Below, one piece after another: positions 52,071-61,702 of a DNA stretch of 64,000 nucleotides (positions are counted from its first letter, which is position 1; the number at the start of each line of letters is the position of its first letter). A program made the position numbers and the translations under genes. The notes below the pieces were generated by a model. The model saw only the letters and a program-made list of their open reading frames with translations. It did no database searches and was not told the origin of the DNA. Source of the stretch: DASSSQ01 sp963839285 (GTDB lineage Bacteria; Actinomycetota; Thermoleophilia; Gaiellales; Gaiellaceae); the NCBI GenBank assembly GCA_963839285.1, contig CAWIUN010000006.1, forward strand, positions 62,001 to 126,000, written 5' to 3'.

Positions 52071-53279
52071 ATGCTCTCTTCGTCCGAGCCGCGCCTGGCG
52101 ACCCCGCCGGTCGAGCCGCGAGCAGATCCCCGCGTCTCGGTCGTGATCCCGTGCCTGAACGAGGCGGAGACGTTGCGAGCCTGCATCGACAAGGCGTGGG
52201 CCGGTCTCCGCGACGCCGGTGTCCCCGGCGAGGTCGTCGTCGCCGACAACGGCAGCACGGACGGGTCGCAGCAGATCGCGGCAGAGGCCGGCGCGCGGGT
52301 CGTGGCCGTCGACCGGCGCGGCTACGGCAGCGCCCTGATGGGAGGGATCGAAGCGGCCCGCGGGGAGTACGTGATCATGGGCGACGCCGACGATACCTAC
52401 GACTTCAGCCGGATCGCCCCGCTCGTCGAGCAGCTCGAGCAGGGCCACGACCTCGTGCTGGGCAACCGCTTCGCCGGCGGGATCGCCGAGGGCGCGATGC
52501 CGACGCTCAACCGCGTGCTCGGCAATCCGGTGCTGACCGCGGTCGGCCGGCTCCTCTTCCGGAGCCCGGTGCGCGACTTCCACTGCGGCCTCCGCGGCTT
52601 CCGGCGCCGGGCGATCCTCGACCTGGGGCTCGCAAGCCAGGGCATGGAGTTCGCGAGCGAGATGGTCGTCAAGGCCTCGCTCGCCGGTTTCCGCATCACC
52701 GAGGTGCCGACGACCCTCTCGCTCGGGCCGGCCGGCCGGGAGCCCCATCTCCGCCCCTGGCGCGACGGCTGGCGGCACCTGCGGCTGCTCCTGCTCTACA
52801 GCCCGCGCTGGCTCTTCCTCTACCCCGGCGTCGTGCTCGCTCTGCTCGGCGCCGGTGTCGTGGTCGCGCTGATCCCGGGCGCCGTCCAGATCGGCTCGAC
52901 GCGCTTCGACGTCCACACGATGCTCTACGGCGGCGCCCTCCTGATCCTCGGCTACCAGATGGTCGTCTTCGCCGTCTTCGCGCGGATCTTCGGGATGACG
53001 CAGGGGTTCCTCCCCGAGAGCCCGCCGCTGCGCCGCCTGCTGGACGTGATCACGCTCGAGTCCGGTCTGCTCGTCGGCGCCCTGATGATGCTCGGCGGGC
53101 TCGCCGGCTCCGCGTACGCGCTCACGACCTGGGGCAGGCACTCGTTCGGGACGATCGACTACTCCTCGACCCTTCGGGTCGTGATCCCGTCGGTCGTCCT
53201 GCTCGTGCTCGGCTCGCAGACGATCGTCTCCAGCTTCTTCCTCAGCTTCCTCGGCCTGGCCGACCCGAAAGCCCGCTGA
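52071..53279 (+). CDS. membrane-anchored family 2 glycosyltransferase (dolichyl/undecaprenyl-phosphate sugar synthase type)
   Basis: 402 residues. The GT2 domain (about 15-235) shows SVVIPCLNEAETLRACIDKA, VVVADNGSTDGSQQIAAEAG, the Asp motif VIMGDADDTYDFSRI and the acceptor region DFHCGLRGFRRRAIL. From about residue 245 there are four or five membrane spans. The arrangement matches polyprenyl-phosphate glucose/mannose synthases (DPG/DPM-like), which load a sugar on a lipid carrier for transfer outside. Start ATG 52071, with a -10 box 11 nt upstream and no ribosome site. The lipid-linked sugar could serve the GT39-like proteins downstream. Confidence 0.85.
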   Translation: MLSSSEPRLATPPVEPRADPRVSVVIPCLNEAETLRACIDKAWAGLRDAGVPGEVVVADNGSTDGSQQIAAEAGARVVAVDRRGYGSALMGGIEAARGEYVIMGDADDTYDFSRIAPLVEQLEQGHDLVLGNRFAGGIAEGAMPTLNRVLGNPVLTAVGRLLFRSPVRDFHCGLRGFRRRAILDLGLASQGMEFASEMVVKASLAGFRITEVPTTLSLGPAGREPHLRPWRDGWRHLRLLLLYSPRWLFLYPGVVLALLGAGVVVALIPGAVQIGSTRFDVHTMLYGGALLILGYQMVVFAVFARIFGMTQGFLPESPPLRRLLDVITLESGLLVGALMMLGGLAGSAYALTTWGRHSFGTIDYSSTLRVVIPSVVLLVLGSQTIVSSFFLSFLGLADPKAR

Positions 53280-53345
53280 GATGCGGCCGCGCCCACATAC
53301 GGAATTAACAGCGGCTCGGTTACCCTCTGGACTCGTGACGCGCCT

Positions 53346-55158
53346 ATGAGCACGCTCGCGGCGGTCGTCGCGCTGCCGGTGTCGGCGGCCGTGATCTACG
53401 GGCTGCTGCGCACCCGCCTCGCGACCGTGCTGGTCAAGGCCCCGGCGGGGGACCGCTGGCGGATGGACGCGACCCCGTTCCTCGGCGGGACCGGGATCTT
53501 CGCGGGGCTCGTCGCGGGCGTCGCCGCCGCGCTGGCGGTCGGCGCGACCTCCGCCGACCGCGGCCTCGCCGGCATCCTCGGCGGCTGCGCGATCCTCTAC
53601 GTCGCCGGCCTCTGGGACGACCTGCACCACCTGAGCCCGCTCGCGAAGCTCGCGGCCCAGTTCGGCGCCGCCGGGCTCGTGCTCGCGACCGGCACCCAGG
53701 TCGAGCTGATCTCGAACCCGGTCGCCGGGACCCTGCTCGCGCTGCTCTGGCTCGTCGGCCTGACGAACGCGTTCAACCTGCTCGACAACATGGACGGGCT
53801 CGCCGCGACGCTGGCCGCGATCGCCGCCGGCTTCTTCGCGATCGACGCGGTCACGACCCATCCGAACCACGCGCACCTCGCCTTCGCGCTCGCGATCGCG
53901 CTCGCCTGCGCCGGCTTCCTCCCCTTCAACCTGCGGCCGGGCCGGCGCGCGGCGGTCTTCATGGGCGACTCCGGCAGCCAGGTGCTCGGCTTCGCGCTCG
54001 CCTCGCTCGGCCTCGCCGCGAGCTGGAACGTCGCCGGGACGACCGTCGCGACGCTGGCGCTGCCGGTGCTGATCCTCGCCGTCCCGATCCTCGACACCGC
54101 GCTCGTCACCGTCGTCCGCCTGCTCGAGGGGCGGCCGGTCTCGCAGGGCGGCCGCGACCACTCCTCGCACCGGCTCGTCCGCTACGGGCTCTCGGAGTCG
54201 AGCGCCGTCCTGCTGCTCGCGATCGTCGCCGTCTGCCTCGGCGGCACGAGCCTCGCCTACAACGTGCTCGACAACCAGCGGATCACGCTCGTCGGCGTCC
54301 TGCTCACGTTCGTCGCGCTCGTCCAGTTCGCGAGCTTCCTCGCGGACGTCGAGCGGCGGCCCGCCGACGAGCGGAGCGGCTTCCTGCAGGCCTTCGACGT
54401 CCACTGGCGCCGGCTCGTCGAGGTCGTCGTCGACTTCGGCCTCGATCGTCGGCGCCTTCCTCGCCGCCTACCTGATCCGCTTCGACGGGGTGGGCACGCT
54501 CGAGCAGCGGCACGTCTTCATGGTCACCGTGCCGGTGCTCGTCACCGCCCGCTACCTGGCCTTCATCCCGCTCGGGCTCTACCGCTCGATCTGGCGCTAC
54601 GCCGGCGCGCGCGACCTCGTCGCCGTCGCGGGGGCCGTCGTCGTCTCCGAGCTGGCGACGATCCTGTTCGTCTCGACGACGCAGGACGGAGGGCTCGCCG
54701 GCTTCACCTGGGACGTGTTCGTGCTCGACGCCCTCCTCTGCGCGCTGCTCGTGGGCGGCTCGCGGCTCGGCGAGCGCCTGCTCGTCCAGGCGCTCGCGCG
54801 CCGGGACGCGGCCGCGGCGAGGCGCACGCTGATCGTCGGCGCCGGCCGCTCGGGCCGCAGCCTCCACCGCGAGCTGCGCGAGACGAGCGGCGAGCGCGTC
54901 GTCGGCTTCGTCGACGACAACCCGCGCCTGCGGCGGAGGCGCCTGCAGGGGCGGCCCGTCCACGGCACCATGGGGGAGATGCCCGCCGTCCTCGCCCGCG
55001 CCAGGCCCGACCGCGTGCTCGTGACGATCCCCGACGCACCGCGGGAGCGGCTCGAGCTCGTCCTCGCCGCCTGCGCGAAGGCCGGCGTCCCGTGCAGCTT
55101 CGTCCGCCGCGAGATCGAGCACGAGCCCCGGCTCGCGGCCACCGCCAACGCCGAGTGA
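53346..55158 (+). CDS. polyprenyl-phosphate sugar-1-phosphate transferase (WecA/TagO type) fused to CapD-like N-terminal region (one frameshift)
   Basis: About 603 residues. The first 330 follow the MraY/WecA/TagO family: early TPFLGGTGIFAGLVAGV, the metal Asp pair in YVAGLWDDLHHLSPLAKL, then TNAFNLLDNMDGLAATLAA, FMGDSGSQVLGFALA and the cytoplasmic His loop GGRDHSSHRLVRYGLS. After an extra base near 54446 the frame continues with IVGAFLAAYLIRFDGVGT, several spans with GLYRSIWRYAGARDLVAVAG, and a Rossmann domain TLIVGAGRSGRSLHRELRE with ERVVGFVDDNPRLRRRRLQG. That second part resembles the N-terminal half of CapD/FlaA1-type sugar epimerases but stops before their catalytic half. The initiating enzyme for a cell-surface glycan. 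Confidence 0.85.
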
Positions 55159-57315
55159 GCGCCGAGGCGGCCACCGCCCGCGAGCGGCTCGCGCGCCCCT
55201 CGCTCCTCGACCGTGCGCTCGCGGCGACGGGGATCCTCAGCGTCTACTTCTGCCTCGTCGTCGTCTACGCGGCCGAGGCGGTCAAGCACGCGACGCCGTC
55301 GATCTTCACCGACGAGCTGAAGTGGACGCAGTTCGCGCGCGGGATCGCCGACCACGGCACCGCGTCGATCCGCGGCGAGCCCGTCGGCTTCCAGTCGCTC
55401 TACGTCTACCTGCTCGCCCCCGCCTGGTGGCTCCACGACACGGCGGCCGCGTACTCGGCGGTCAAGTACCTGAACGTGCTGGCCATGACCCTCGCGGTCG
55501 TGCCCGCCTACCTGCTCGCGCGCCGCCTCGTCTCGAAGCCGGCCGCGCTCGCGGTCGCGGCCGCGACCGGCGCGATCCCGTCGATGGCCTACGCGCTCGC
55601 GATCGTGCCCGAGGTCGTCGCCTATCCCTGGGCCGTCCTCTGCGCCTGGCTGATCGTCGAGGCGCTCGCACAGCGGACACGGGGCTTCGTCGCCGCCGCC
55701 GTCGCCGCCTCGCTCGTGGCGCCGCTCGTCCGCGGCCAGCTCGTCGTCATCCCGGCCGCGTTCGCGGTGGCCGCCTTCGCGCTCTGGTGGCGGACGCCGG
55801 CCTCGCGGCGGCTCCGGGCGCGCTGGACGCGGCTGGACACGCTCGGCCTGGCGCTGCTCGCCTTCGGCGCCTTCGTCGATCGTCAACCGCTGGATCGGCA
55901 ACGGCAACGGGCCCTGGCACATCACGACCGACAGCTACAAGGGCCGGATCCTCGACCAGGTCGTCTGGGCCTCCGGCGCGCTCGCGATCGGGCTCGGCGT
56001 CCTGCCCGCGATCGGCGGCCTCGTGGCGCTCTTCCCGCGCCGGGGCGAGCTGCTCTCGCGGCACGACCGCGCCTTCATCGCCGTGCTCCCGTCCTTCCTG
56101 GCCGTCTTCGCGCTCTACACCGGCGTCAAGGGCGCCTACCTCTCGCTCACCTTCGCGACCCGCGTCACCGAGCGGAACATGATCTACGTGGCGCCGCTGC
56201 TCCTGCTCGGGACGGCGATCGCGCTCGAGCGGCGGCGCGTGCGCCTGCTGCCCCTCGCCGCGGCGACGGCGCTCGTCGGCTACGTCGTCTTCGCGACGCC
56301 GCTGCAGCTCGACTACCCCTACTTCGAGGCGCTCGGCTTCTCGTTCCCGACGCTGGCGAACCGCGACTTCTACTGGCCGCAGTCGACGATCCACACGGCG
56401 CTCTGGGTCACGCTCGGCGTCTCGGTCGTCGTCCTGCTCGCGGCCTGGGCGCTCCGGGGCGGGCCGGCCGGCCGGCTGCGGACGGCCGCGGTCGCGGCGG
56501 GCTCGTTCCTCGCGGTCGTCGTCGTCGCCTGGAACCTGACCGGCCAGATCACGGCGGCGCGCGGCTCGAACGACTTCTCGCACCGGCTGATCCAGAACTT
56601 CGTCCACCCTGCCGACTTCGTCGACCAGGCGGTCGGGGGCGGGACGGTCACCTACCTCGGCCAGCAGATCCGCGAGGTGACGGGGCCGAACCTGCTCGAG
56701 TTCTGGAACCGCTCGATCGTCAACGTCTGGAGCATCGACGGGACGGCGCCGCTGCCGGGGCCGATCCTGACGCCCGACCTCGTCGAGACCGACGGGACGC
56801 TCTCGAACCCGCCCGGCACGCCCTACGTGCTCGCCGACAACGGCGTCAAGCTGGTCGGGAAGCCGGTCGCCTCGCGCGGGACGCTCGTCCTCTACCGGAT
56901 CGACGGCCCGATCCGGCTCGAGGAGTCGCAGACCGGCGTCTTCGGCGACGGCTGGATCAGCTCGGAGGCCGCCTACAACCGCTTCTCGACGCCCGGCGAG
57001 CAGGCAGGCACGGCGAGGGTGACGGTCTCGCGGGCCGGGTTCTGCGGGGACGCCCCGCCGGGGCGCGCGACGGTGCGGATCGGCGCCCTGAAGATCGGCT
57101 CGGACAAGCAGCCCGCGATCGGCCGGACGTGGACGACCCGGCACGTGCTCGTCGAGAACTGCAAGTCGACCACGCTCGAGCTCCCGGTCGGGAAGCCGCC
57201 CTGGCGCGTGACGATCCACCTGAAGCCGACCTTCAAGCCGTCCGACTACGGGATCAGCGACGGGCGCGAGCTCGGTGCGGTCGTCGGCTTCGGCTTCGTG
57301 CCGGCGAAGCGCTGA
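55155..57315 (+). CDS. large multi-span membrane protein, GT39-like (one frameshift)
   Basis: About 720 residues. Residues 25 to about 450 contain ten or more spans with an early Asp-Glu in ATPSIFTDELKWTQFARGIA, the position of the catalytic acidic pair in GT-C enzymes (PMT/ArnT-like). A soluble extracytoplasmic C-terminal region (about 470-720) has VTYLGQQIREVTGPNLLEFW, GTPYVLADNGVKLVGKPVAS and DGWISSEAAYNRFSTPGEQA, with a Cys pair. An extra base near 55880 breaks the frame before IVNRWIGNGNGPWHI. GT-C enzymes take sugars from lipid-phosphate donors, as the upstream GT2 would supply. GTG 55155 overlaps the previous stop. Confidence 0.78.
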
Positions 57316-57327
57316 GGCATCAAGCCT

Positions 57328-57954
57328 CTAGCGCCGGTAGCCGGCGACGACGAGGCTGAAGCGCCGGCGGAGGACGAGCGCCGCGAGCGGCGGCACGCGC
57401 TCGGCGGCGGCGAGCGCGGCCGCGACCGGCGCGGGCAGGGCGGCGTGCTGCGGGACGAAGAACGGCCGCGCCGCGACCCCGTCGAAGCCCGCGGCGGCGA
57501 GGTCGGCGGCGACGCGCTCGAGCGGCTCGCGGCGCGGGTCGTGGTCGAAGAGCACCTTCGTCTGCGTGTAGCCGGCGACGTGGCGGAAGAAGGCGGCGCG
57601 GTCGTCGGCGAAGTAGAGCGAGCGGAAGCAGACCGTCGCCGCGACCGGCTCCGGCGGGACGTAGGCGAGCATGTCCGCGCGCTCGAGCCGGATCCGATCG
57701 CCGTAGCGCGCGCGGGCGACCTCGATCATCCCCTCGCTCAGGTCGACGCCGGTGTACTCGAGCCCGAGCGCGAGCAGCGGCGGCGCGAACGACGCGTCCG
57801 CGGCGGCCAGGTCGAGGACGCGGTCGCCGGGGCGGAGCGGCCGGCCGAGCGAGGCGACGAGCCGCGCCCGGCGGCCGAAGTAGCGCCCGGGGTCGCCGTA
57901 CTCGCGCTCGGTGAAGCTCTCCGCGATCGCGTCGTACTTGCGCTCGATGCTCAC
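57328..57954 (-). CDS. SAM-dependent methyltransferase
   Basis: Class I methyltransferase of 208 residues. Motif I is DRVLDLAAADASFAPPLLAL, with the acidic end of strand 2 in EYTGVDLSEGMIEVARARYG; motif II reads RLERADMLAYVPPEPVAATV. The C-terminal half is less conserved. GTG 57954 overlaps the stop of the preceding glycosyltransferase by 4 nt, so it is the last gene of the leftward glycan operon that begins beyond the right edge. It probably methylates a sugar or caps the glycan; that is inference from position. Confidence 0.8.
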   Translation of the reverse strand: MSIERKYDAIAESFTEREYGDPGRYFGRRARLVASLGRPLRPGDRVLDLAAADASFAPPLLALGLEYTGVDLSEGMIEVARARYGDRIRLERADMLAYVPPEPVAATVCFRSLYFADDRAAFFRHVAGYTQTKVLFDHDPRREPLERVAADLAAAGFDGVAARPFFVPQHAALPAPVAAALAAAERVPPLAALVLRRRFSLVVAGYRR

Positions 57955-58714
57955 CGCGGCGCCCGCAGCGTCTCGGGGTGCTTGCGCACGAAGCGGAGGA
58001 TCCCGGCCCAGTGCCAGAGCGTGCGCCGGGTCAGGATCCGCCGGTCGGTCTCGGCCTTGTGCTCGTGCTCGACGACCGCGCCGGGCACGTACCAGCGCTC
58101 CCAGCCGGCCCGCGCGGCCCGGTAGCAGAGGTCGATGTCCTCGCCGTAGAGGCGGAACCCCTCGTCGAAGCCGCCGAGCTCCTCGAGCATCGTCCGCCGC
58201 AGCGCCAGGAAGCCGCCGAGCATCCAGTCGGCCGGCACCGGCCCGGTCGGCCGCTCGTCGAGGTGGTAGTGCCGCGTCTGGTGGCGGTAGGGGTCGCGGA
58301 GCCGGCGCAGGGGCGTCCGGCGCAGGAGCGTCCCCGCGACGGTCGGGAAGCGGCGCCGCGAGGGCTGCCAGGTGCCGTCCGGGTAGACCATCCGCGGCCC
58401 CGCGACCCCGCAGCGCGGGTGCGCCTCGACGAAGTCGCGCAGCGCCGCGACCGCGCCCTCCTGCACGACGGCGTCCGGGTTGACCGAGAGCACGAGCTCC
58501 CCCTCCGTCTCGCGGACGCCCAGGTTGAGGTTGGCGGAGAAGCCGAGCGGGCGCGGGATTCTCGACCACGCGCACGCCCGGCGGCAGCGTCCCGACCGAG
58601 CCGGGGACGTTCGCGACGACGAGCAGCTCGTCGACCTGTCGCGGCGAGCGCCGGCAGCGAGCGGTCGAGCTCGGCCGCGTTCCCGTGCGAGACGACGACG
58701 GCGGCGACCCTCAC
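57951..58714 (-). CDS. family 2 glycosyltransferase, rhamnosyltransferase-like (two frameshifts)
   Basis: About 254 residues: VRVAAVVVSHGNAAELDRSL, then after a shift near 58640 ELLVVANVPGSVGTLPPGVR, and after another near 58560 PLGFSANLNLGVRETEGELV, SVNPDAVVQEGAVAALRDF with the Asp motif, GPVPADWMLGGFLALRRTML, GGFDEGFRLYGEDIDLCYRA and VVEHEHKAETDRRILTRRTL. This is the WcaE/rhamnosyltransferase-like GT2 pattern with the ED base. GTG 58714. It overlaps both neighbours by 4 nt when the shifts are repaired. Confidence 0.82.
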
Positions 58715-59721
58715 GCGAGCCGCCGGTAGGTCGTCGAGGACGGCGCGCGCGCTGCGCTCCCACGAGAAGCGGCCCGCCCGCTCGAGGCCCGCCGCGCGCA
58801 GCCGCCCGCGCTCCGCGACGGCCTGCCGCAGCGCCTCGCCGAGCCGCCCGGGGTCGGCGTAGAGCGCCGCGTCGCCGGCGACCTCCCGCACGGCCGGGTC
58901 GGGCGTCGCGACGACGGGCGTGCCGCAGGCCATCGCCTCGAGCAGCGGCAGGCCGAAGCCCTCGTAGCGCGACGGGAAGACGAGCGCCGCCGCGCCGCGG
59001 TAGAGCTCGACCAGCTCCTCCCGGCTCGACGTAGCCGCGCACGTCGGCGCCGCGGCGGCGCAGCTCGGCTGCGAGCCCGGGCTCCTTCTCCGGCCCGACG
59101 GCGACGAGCGGCAGCCCGGCCGCGGCGGCCGCCTCGACCGCGGCGAGCGGGTCCTTGCGGGCCTGGATCGCGCCGACGAAGAGGGCGTAGGCGCCTTGTG
59201 ACACTTCGTCACTTGGGCTGAACGCGGGATCGGCGGCGTTCGGGGTCAGGACGATCTTCGACTCGGGCAGGCGGTACAGCTCGACGAGGTCGCGGCGGGT
59301 GCGCTCGCTGACTGCGAAGACCCGGGCGGCGCGGCGGGCCGAGCGCGGGACGAGCGTCCGGAAGACGAGCCGGTCGGCGGGCGGCATCAGCGAGCGGTCG
59401 CGCTCGAAGCCGAGGTCGTGCACGGTCAGGACGGCGGGGCACGGCAGCGCGGGCGGCAGCGCGTGCTGGAAGTGGACGAGCGCGGGCCGCAGCCGCCGCA
59501 CGAGCAGCGGCACCTGCACCGCCATCCGCAGGTGCTGGCTGCGCGCGGGGAGCTCGACCGCCTCGACGCCCGTCCGGGACGAGCTCCGGGTGGCGCGTGA
59601 CCGCGAGCAGCCGCAGGTCGTCCGTGAGCCGGCCGAGCTCCCGCAGCAGGTTGGCCACGTGCGTCTCGTCGCCGGTGCGGCGCCGCCCGAGCACGTCCGC
59701 GTCGATCAGCACCGTCTTCAC
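58711..59721 (-). CDS. family 4 (GT-B) glycosyltransferase (three frameshifts)
   Basis: About 336 residues: KTVLIDADVLGRRRTGDETH, then after a shift near 59570 VQVPLLVRRLRPALVHFQHA, TVHDLGFERDRSLMPPADRL, AVSERTRRDLVELYRLPESK, YALFVGAIQARKDPLAAVEA. After an extra G near 59035 come LVELYRGAAALVFPSRYEGF and GLPLLEAMACGTPVVATPDP, the E-x7-E donor motif. A last shift near 58738 gives the end TYRRLA and TGA at 58711. Between two conserved blocks the frame includes a copy of the 20-bp palindromic repeat (residues SPSDEVSQG). GTG start at 59721. Confidence 0.8.
59198..59217. repeat. 20-bp palindromic repeat, copy inside a glycosyltransferase gene
   Basis: GTGACACTTCGTCACTTGGG, identical to 42729-42748. 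On the coding strand it is translated as part of PSDEVSQ in a surface loop ahead of the ALFVGAIQARKDP block, so it does not break the frame. Confidence 0.6.
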
Positions 59722-60633
59722 GCGAGCTCCTCGTAGACGGCCCGCGTCGCCGCCGCGACCTCCGGCCAGCGCGGCACGGCCTGCGCCCCGACGCGCTCGG
59801 CGCGCTCGATGCCCGCGCGGATCGAGGCCGGGTCGAGCGGGTCGACCTCGACCACCGGCCCGAGCTCGGTCATCGGGCTGCCGGCGCTCGTCACGACCGG
59901 GCAGCCGCAGGCGAGCGCCTCCGCGACCGGGATCCCGAAGCCCTCGTGCAGCGAGGGGTAGACGAGGCAGCGGGCGCCGCGGTAGAGGCGCGCCAGCTCC
60001 TCGTCGCCGACCTCGCCGAGGAAGACCGCCCCGGCGGGAGGCTCGACGCCGCCCCAGCCGCGCGCGCCGACGATCCGCAGCTCGAGCCCGCGGCAGGCCT
60101 CGGCGACGCGGGCGAGGTTCTTGCGCGGCTCGAGCGTGCCGACGGCGAGCACGTAGTCGCCGTCCGCGGCCGCGCCGCCGGCGCTCGAAGACGTCCTCGA
60201 CGCCGTTCGGGATCACGCGCACCCGCTCCTCGTCGACGCCGAGCAGCTCGACGACGTCGCGCCTCGTCGCCTCGGAGACGGCGATCACGCGCGCCGCCGC
60301 CCGCGCGACCCGGGGCACGGCGAGCCGCGAGTAGGTCGCCGTCCAGCGGTTGAACCAGTCCGGGCGCCGCAGGACGGCGAGGTCGTGGACCGTGACGACG
60401 AGCGGCACGCGCGCGGCGGGCGGGCCGCGGAAGCTCGGGCAGTGGAGCACGTCGACGCCGCCGCGGAGGGCGAGCGACGGGTACCAGAGCAGGTCGCGGG
60501 CCAGCGTCGCCGCCCTCCCCGCGCCCGGGAACGAGAGCCGCTCGACCTCGAGGTGCGCGAGCAGCCCGCGCACGTAGCGCGCCGTGCCCGCGCGCGACTG
60601 GACGAGCGGCGAGACGTCGAGCGCGACCCTCAC
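59718..60633 (-). CDS. family 4 (GT-B) glycosyltransferase (one frameshift)
   Basis: About 305 residues. N-terminal: VRVALDVSPLVQSRAGTARY, VDVLHCPSFRGPPAARVPLV, TVHDLAVLRRPDWFNRWTAT, AVSEATRRDVVELLGVDEER and VIPNGVEDVF. After a shift near 60180: LAVGTLEPRKNLARVAEACR, FLGEVGDEELARLYRGARCL, YPSLHEGFGIPVAEALACGC (donor-site E-x7-E). It ends in AVYEELA. Short for GT4, as are its neighbours. GTG 60633 overlaps the previous stop, its own stop overlaps the next start. Sugar unknown. Confidence 0.85.
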
Positions 60634-61702
60634 AGCCGCTCCTCCCAGGCCTGCAGGAACGTCTCGCCGACCGCGCGCCAGCTGAAGCGGCGCGCGTGCT
60701 CGAGCCCGCGCGGCACGAGCTCCTGCCGCCGGAGCAGCGCCTGCCGGATCGCGGCGACGAAGCCCTCGGGGCTCTCCGGCTCGGCCCGCTCGGCCACGTC
60801 CCCGCTGGCCTCGTCCATCGAGGGGTGCGCGGAGGCGACGACCGGGACGCCGCAGGCCATCGCCTCGACGATCGGCATCCCGAAGCCCTCGAACCGCGAC
60901 GGGTAGACGACGCAGGCGGCACCGCGGTAGAGCCGCGCCAGCTCCTCGTCGGAGACGCGCCCGAGCCGGATCACGCCGGGCACGTCGAGCCTCGGCTGCT
61001 CGCCCCAGCCGGCGCCGCCGACGATCGCTAGCGACAGATTGTCGCTCGCCGAGCAGGCGGTAGGCGTCGACGAGCGTGCCGAGGTTCTTGCGCGGCTCCA
61101 GCGTCGCGACGGTCAGCAGGTACGGCCGCTCGAGCTCGGCCCGCCCGCCCTCGTGCGTGTAGACGGCGTCGACGCCCGGATGGGCGACCCGGATCCGCTC
61201 CGGCGCGATCGCGAGCCGCTCGACCGCGTCGCGGCCGGTGTAGGCGGAGTTGACGAAGACGACGTCGCAGCGCGCGGCCGCCTCGTACTGCGCGCGGTGC
61301 ATCGAGCGTGTCCGCGAGCGTCGTCCACTCCGGGAAGCGCAGCGGCACGAGGTCGTGCAGCATCGTCGAGCGCAGGCCGGCGCGCTGCGGCGGCGTCATC
61401 CACTGCTGGAAGTGGAGGACGTCGAAGCGCCCGAGGAAGCGCTCCGCGGGCGGCCGGCCGAGCCTCGACCACGCCGTCCGCCAGCCGTGCGCGAAGGGCA
61501 GCCTCCGCAGCCGCAGCTCGACGTCGATCCCGGCCAGCGCCTCCGGGATCGCGCGCGCGCCCGCGGGGCTCGTCGGCGCGAAGGCGACGATGTCGTGCCG
61601 GCCCGCCGCGGCCCCGGCGAGCCCGGCGAGCGAGCCGCGGATGTAGTTGTTCACGCCCGTGCGCTCGTGCGAGAGCGGGCTGACGTCGAAGGCGATCCTC
61701 AC
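60630..61702 (-). CDS. family 4 (GT-B) glycosyltransferase (two frameshifts)
   Basis: About 357 residues: VRIAFDVSPLSHERTGVNNY, FDVLHFQQWMTPPQRAGLRS, MLHDLVPLRFPEWTTLADTL; then after a shift near 61307 CDVVFVNSAYTGRDAVERLA, VAHPGVDAVYTHEGGRAELE, LLTVATLEPRKNLGTLVDAY; then after a shift near 61042 VIRLGRVSDEELARLYRGAA, YPSRFEGFGMPIVEAMACGV and the end FLQAWEERL. Strongly similar in layout to the previous gene, so the two are paralogues acting in one glycan. GTG 61702 overlaps the previous stop by 4 nt. Confidence 0.85.

Noticed and set aside
57316..57327. GAGGC-ATCAA-GCCTC hairpin between the GT39-like gene and the methyltransferase gene
   Set aside because: Only 5 bp of stem overlapping the stop codon and no flanking support; too weak to call a terminator.
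53346..57359. Single 4-kb open frame covering the transferase and the GT39-like gene
   Set aside because: Only the first part is coding in that frame. Shifts near 54446 and 55880 move the real genes to other frames, and a GTGA stop/start at 55155-55158 separates them.
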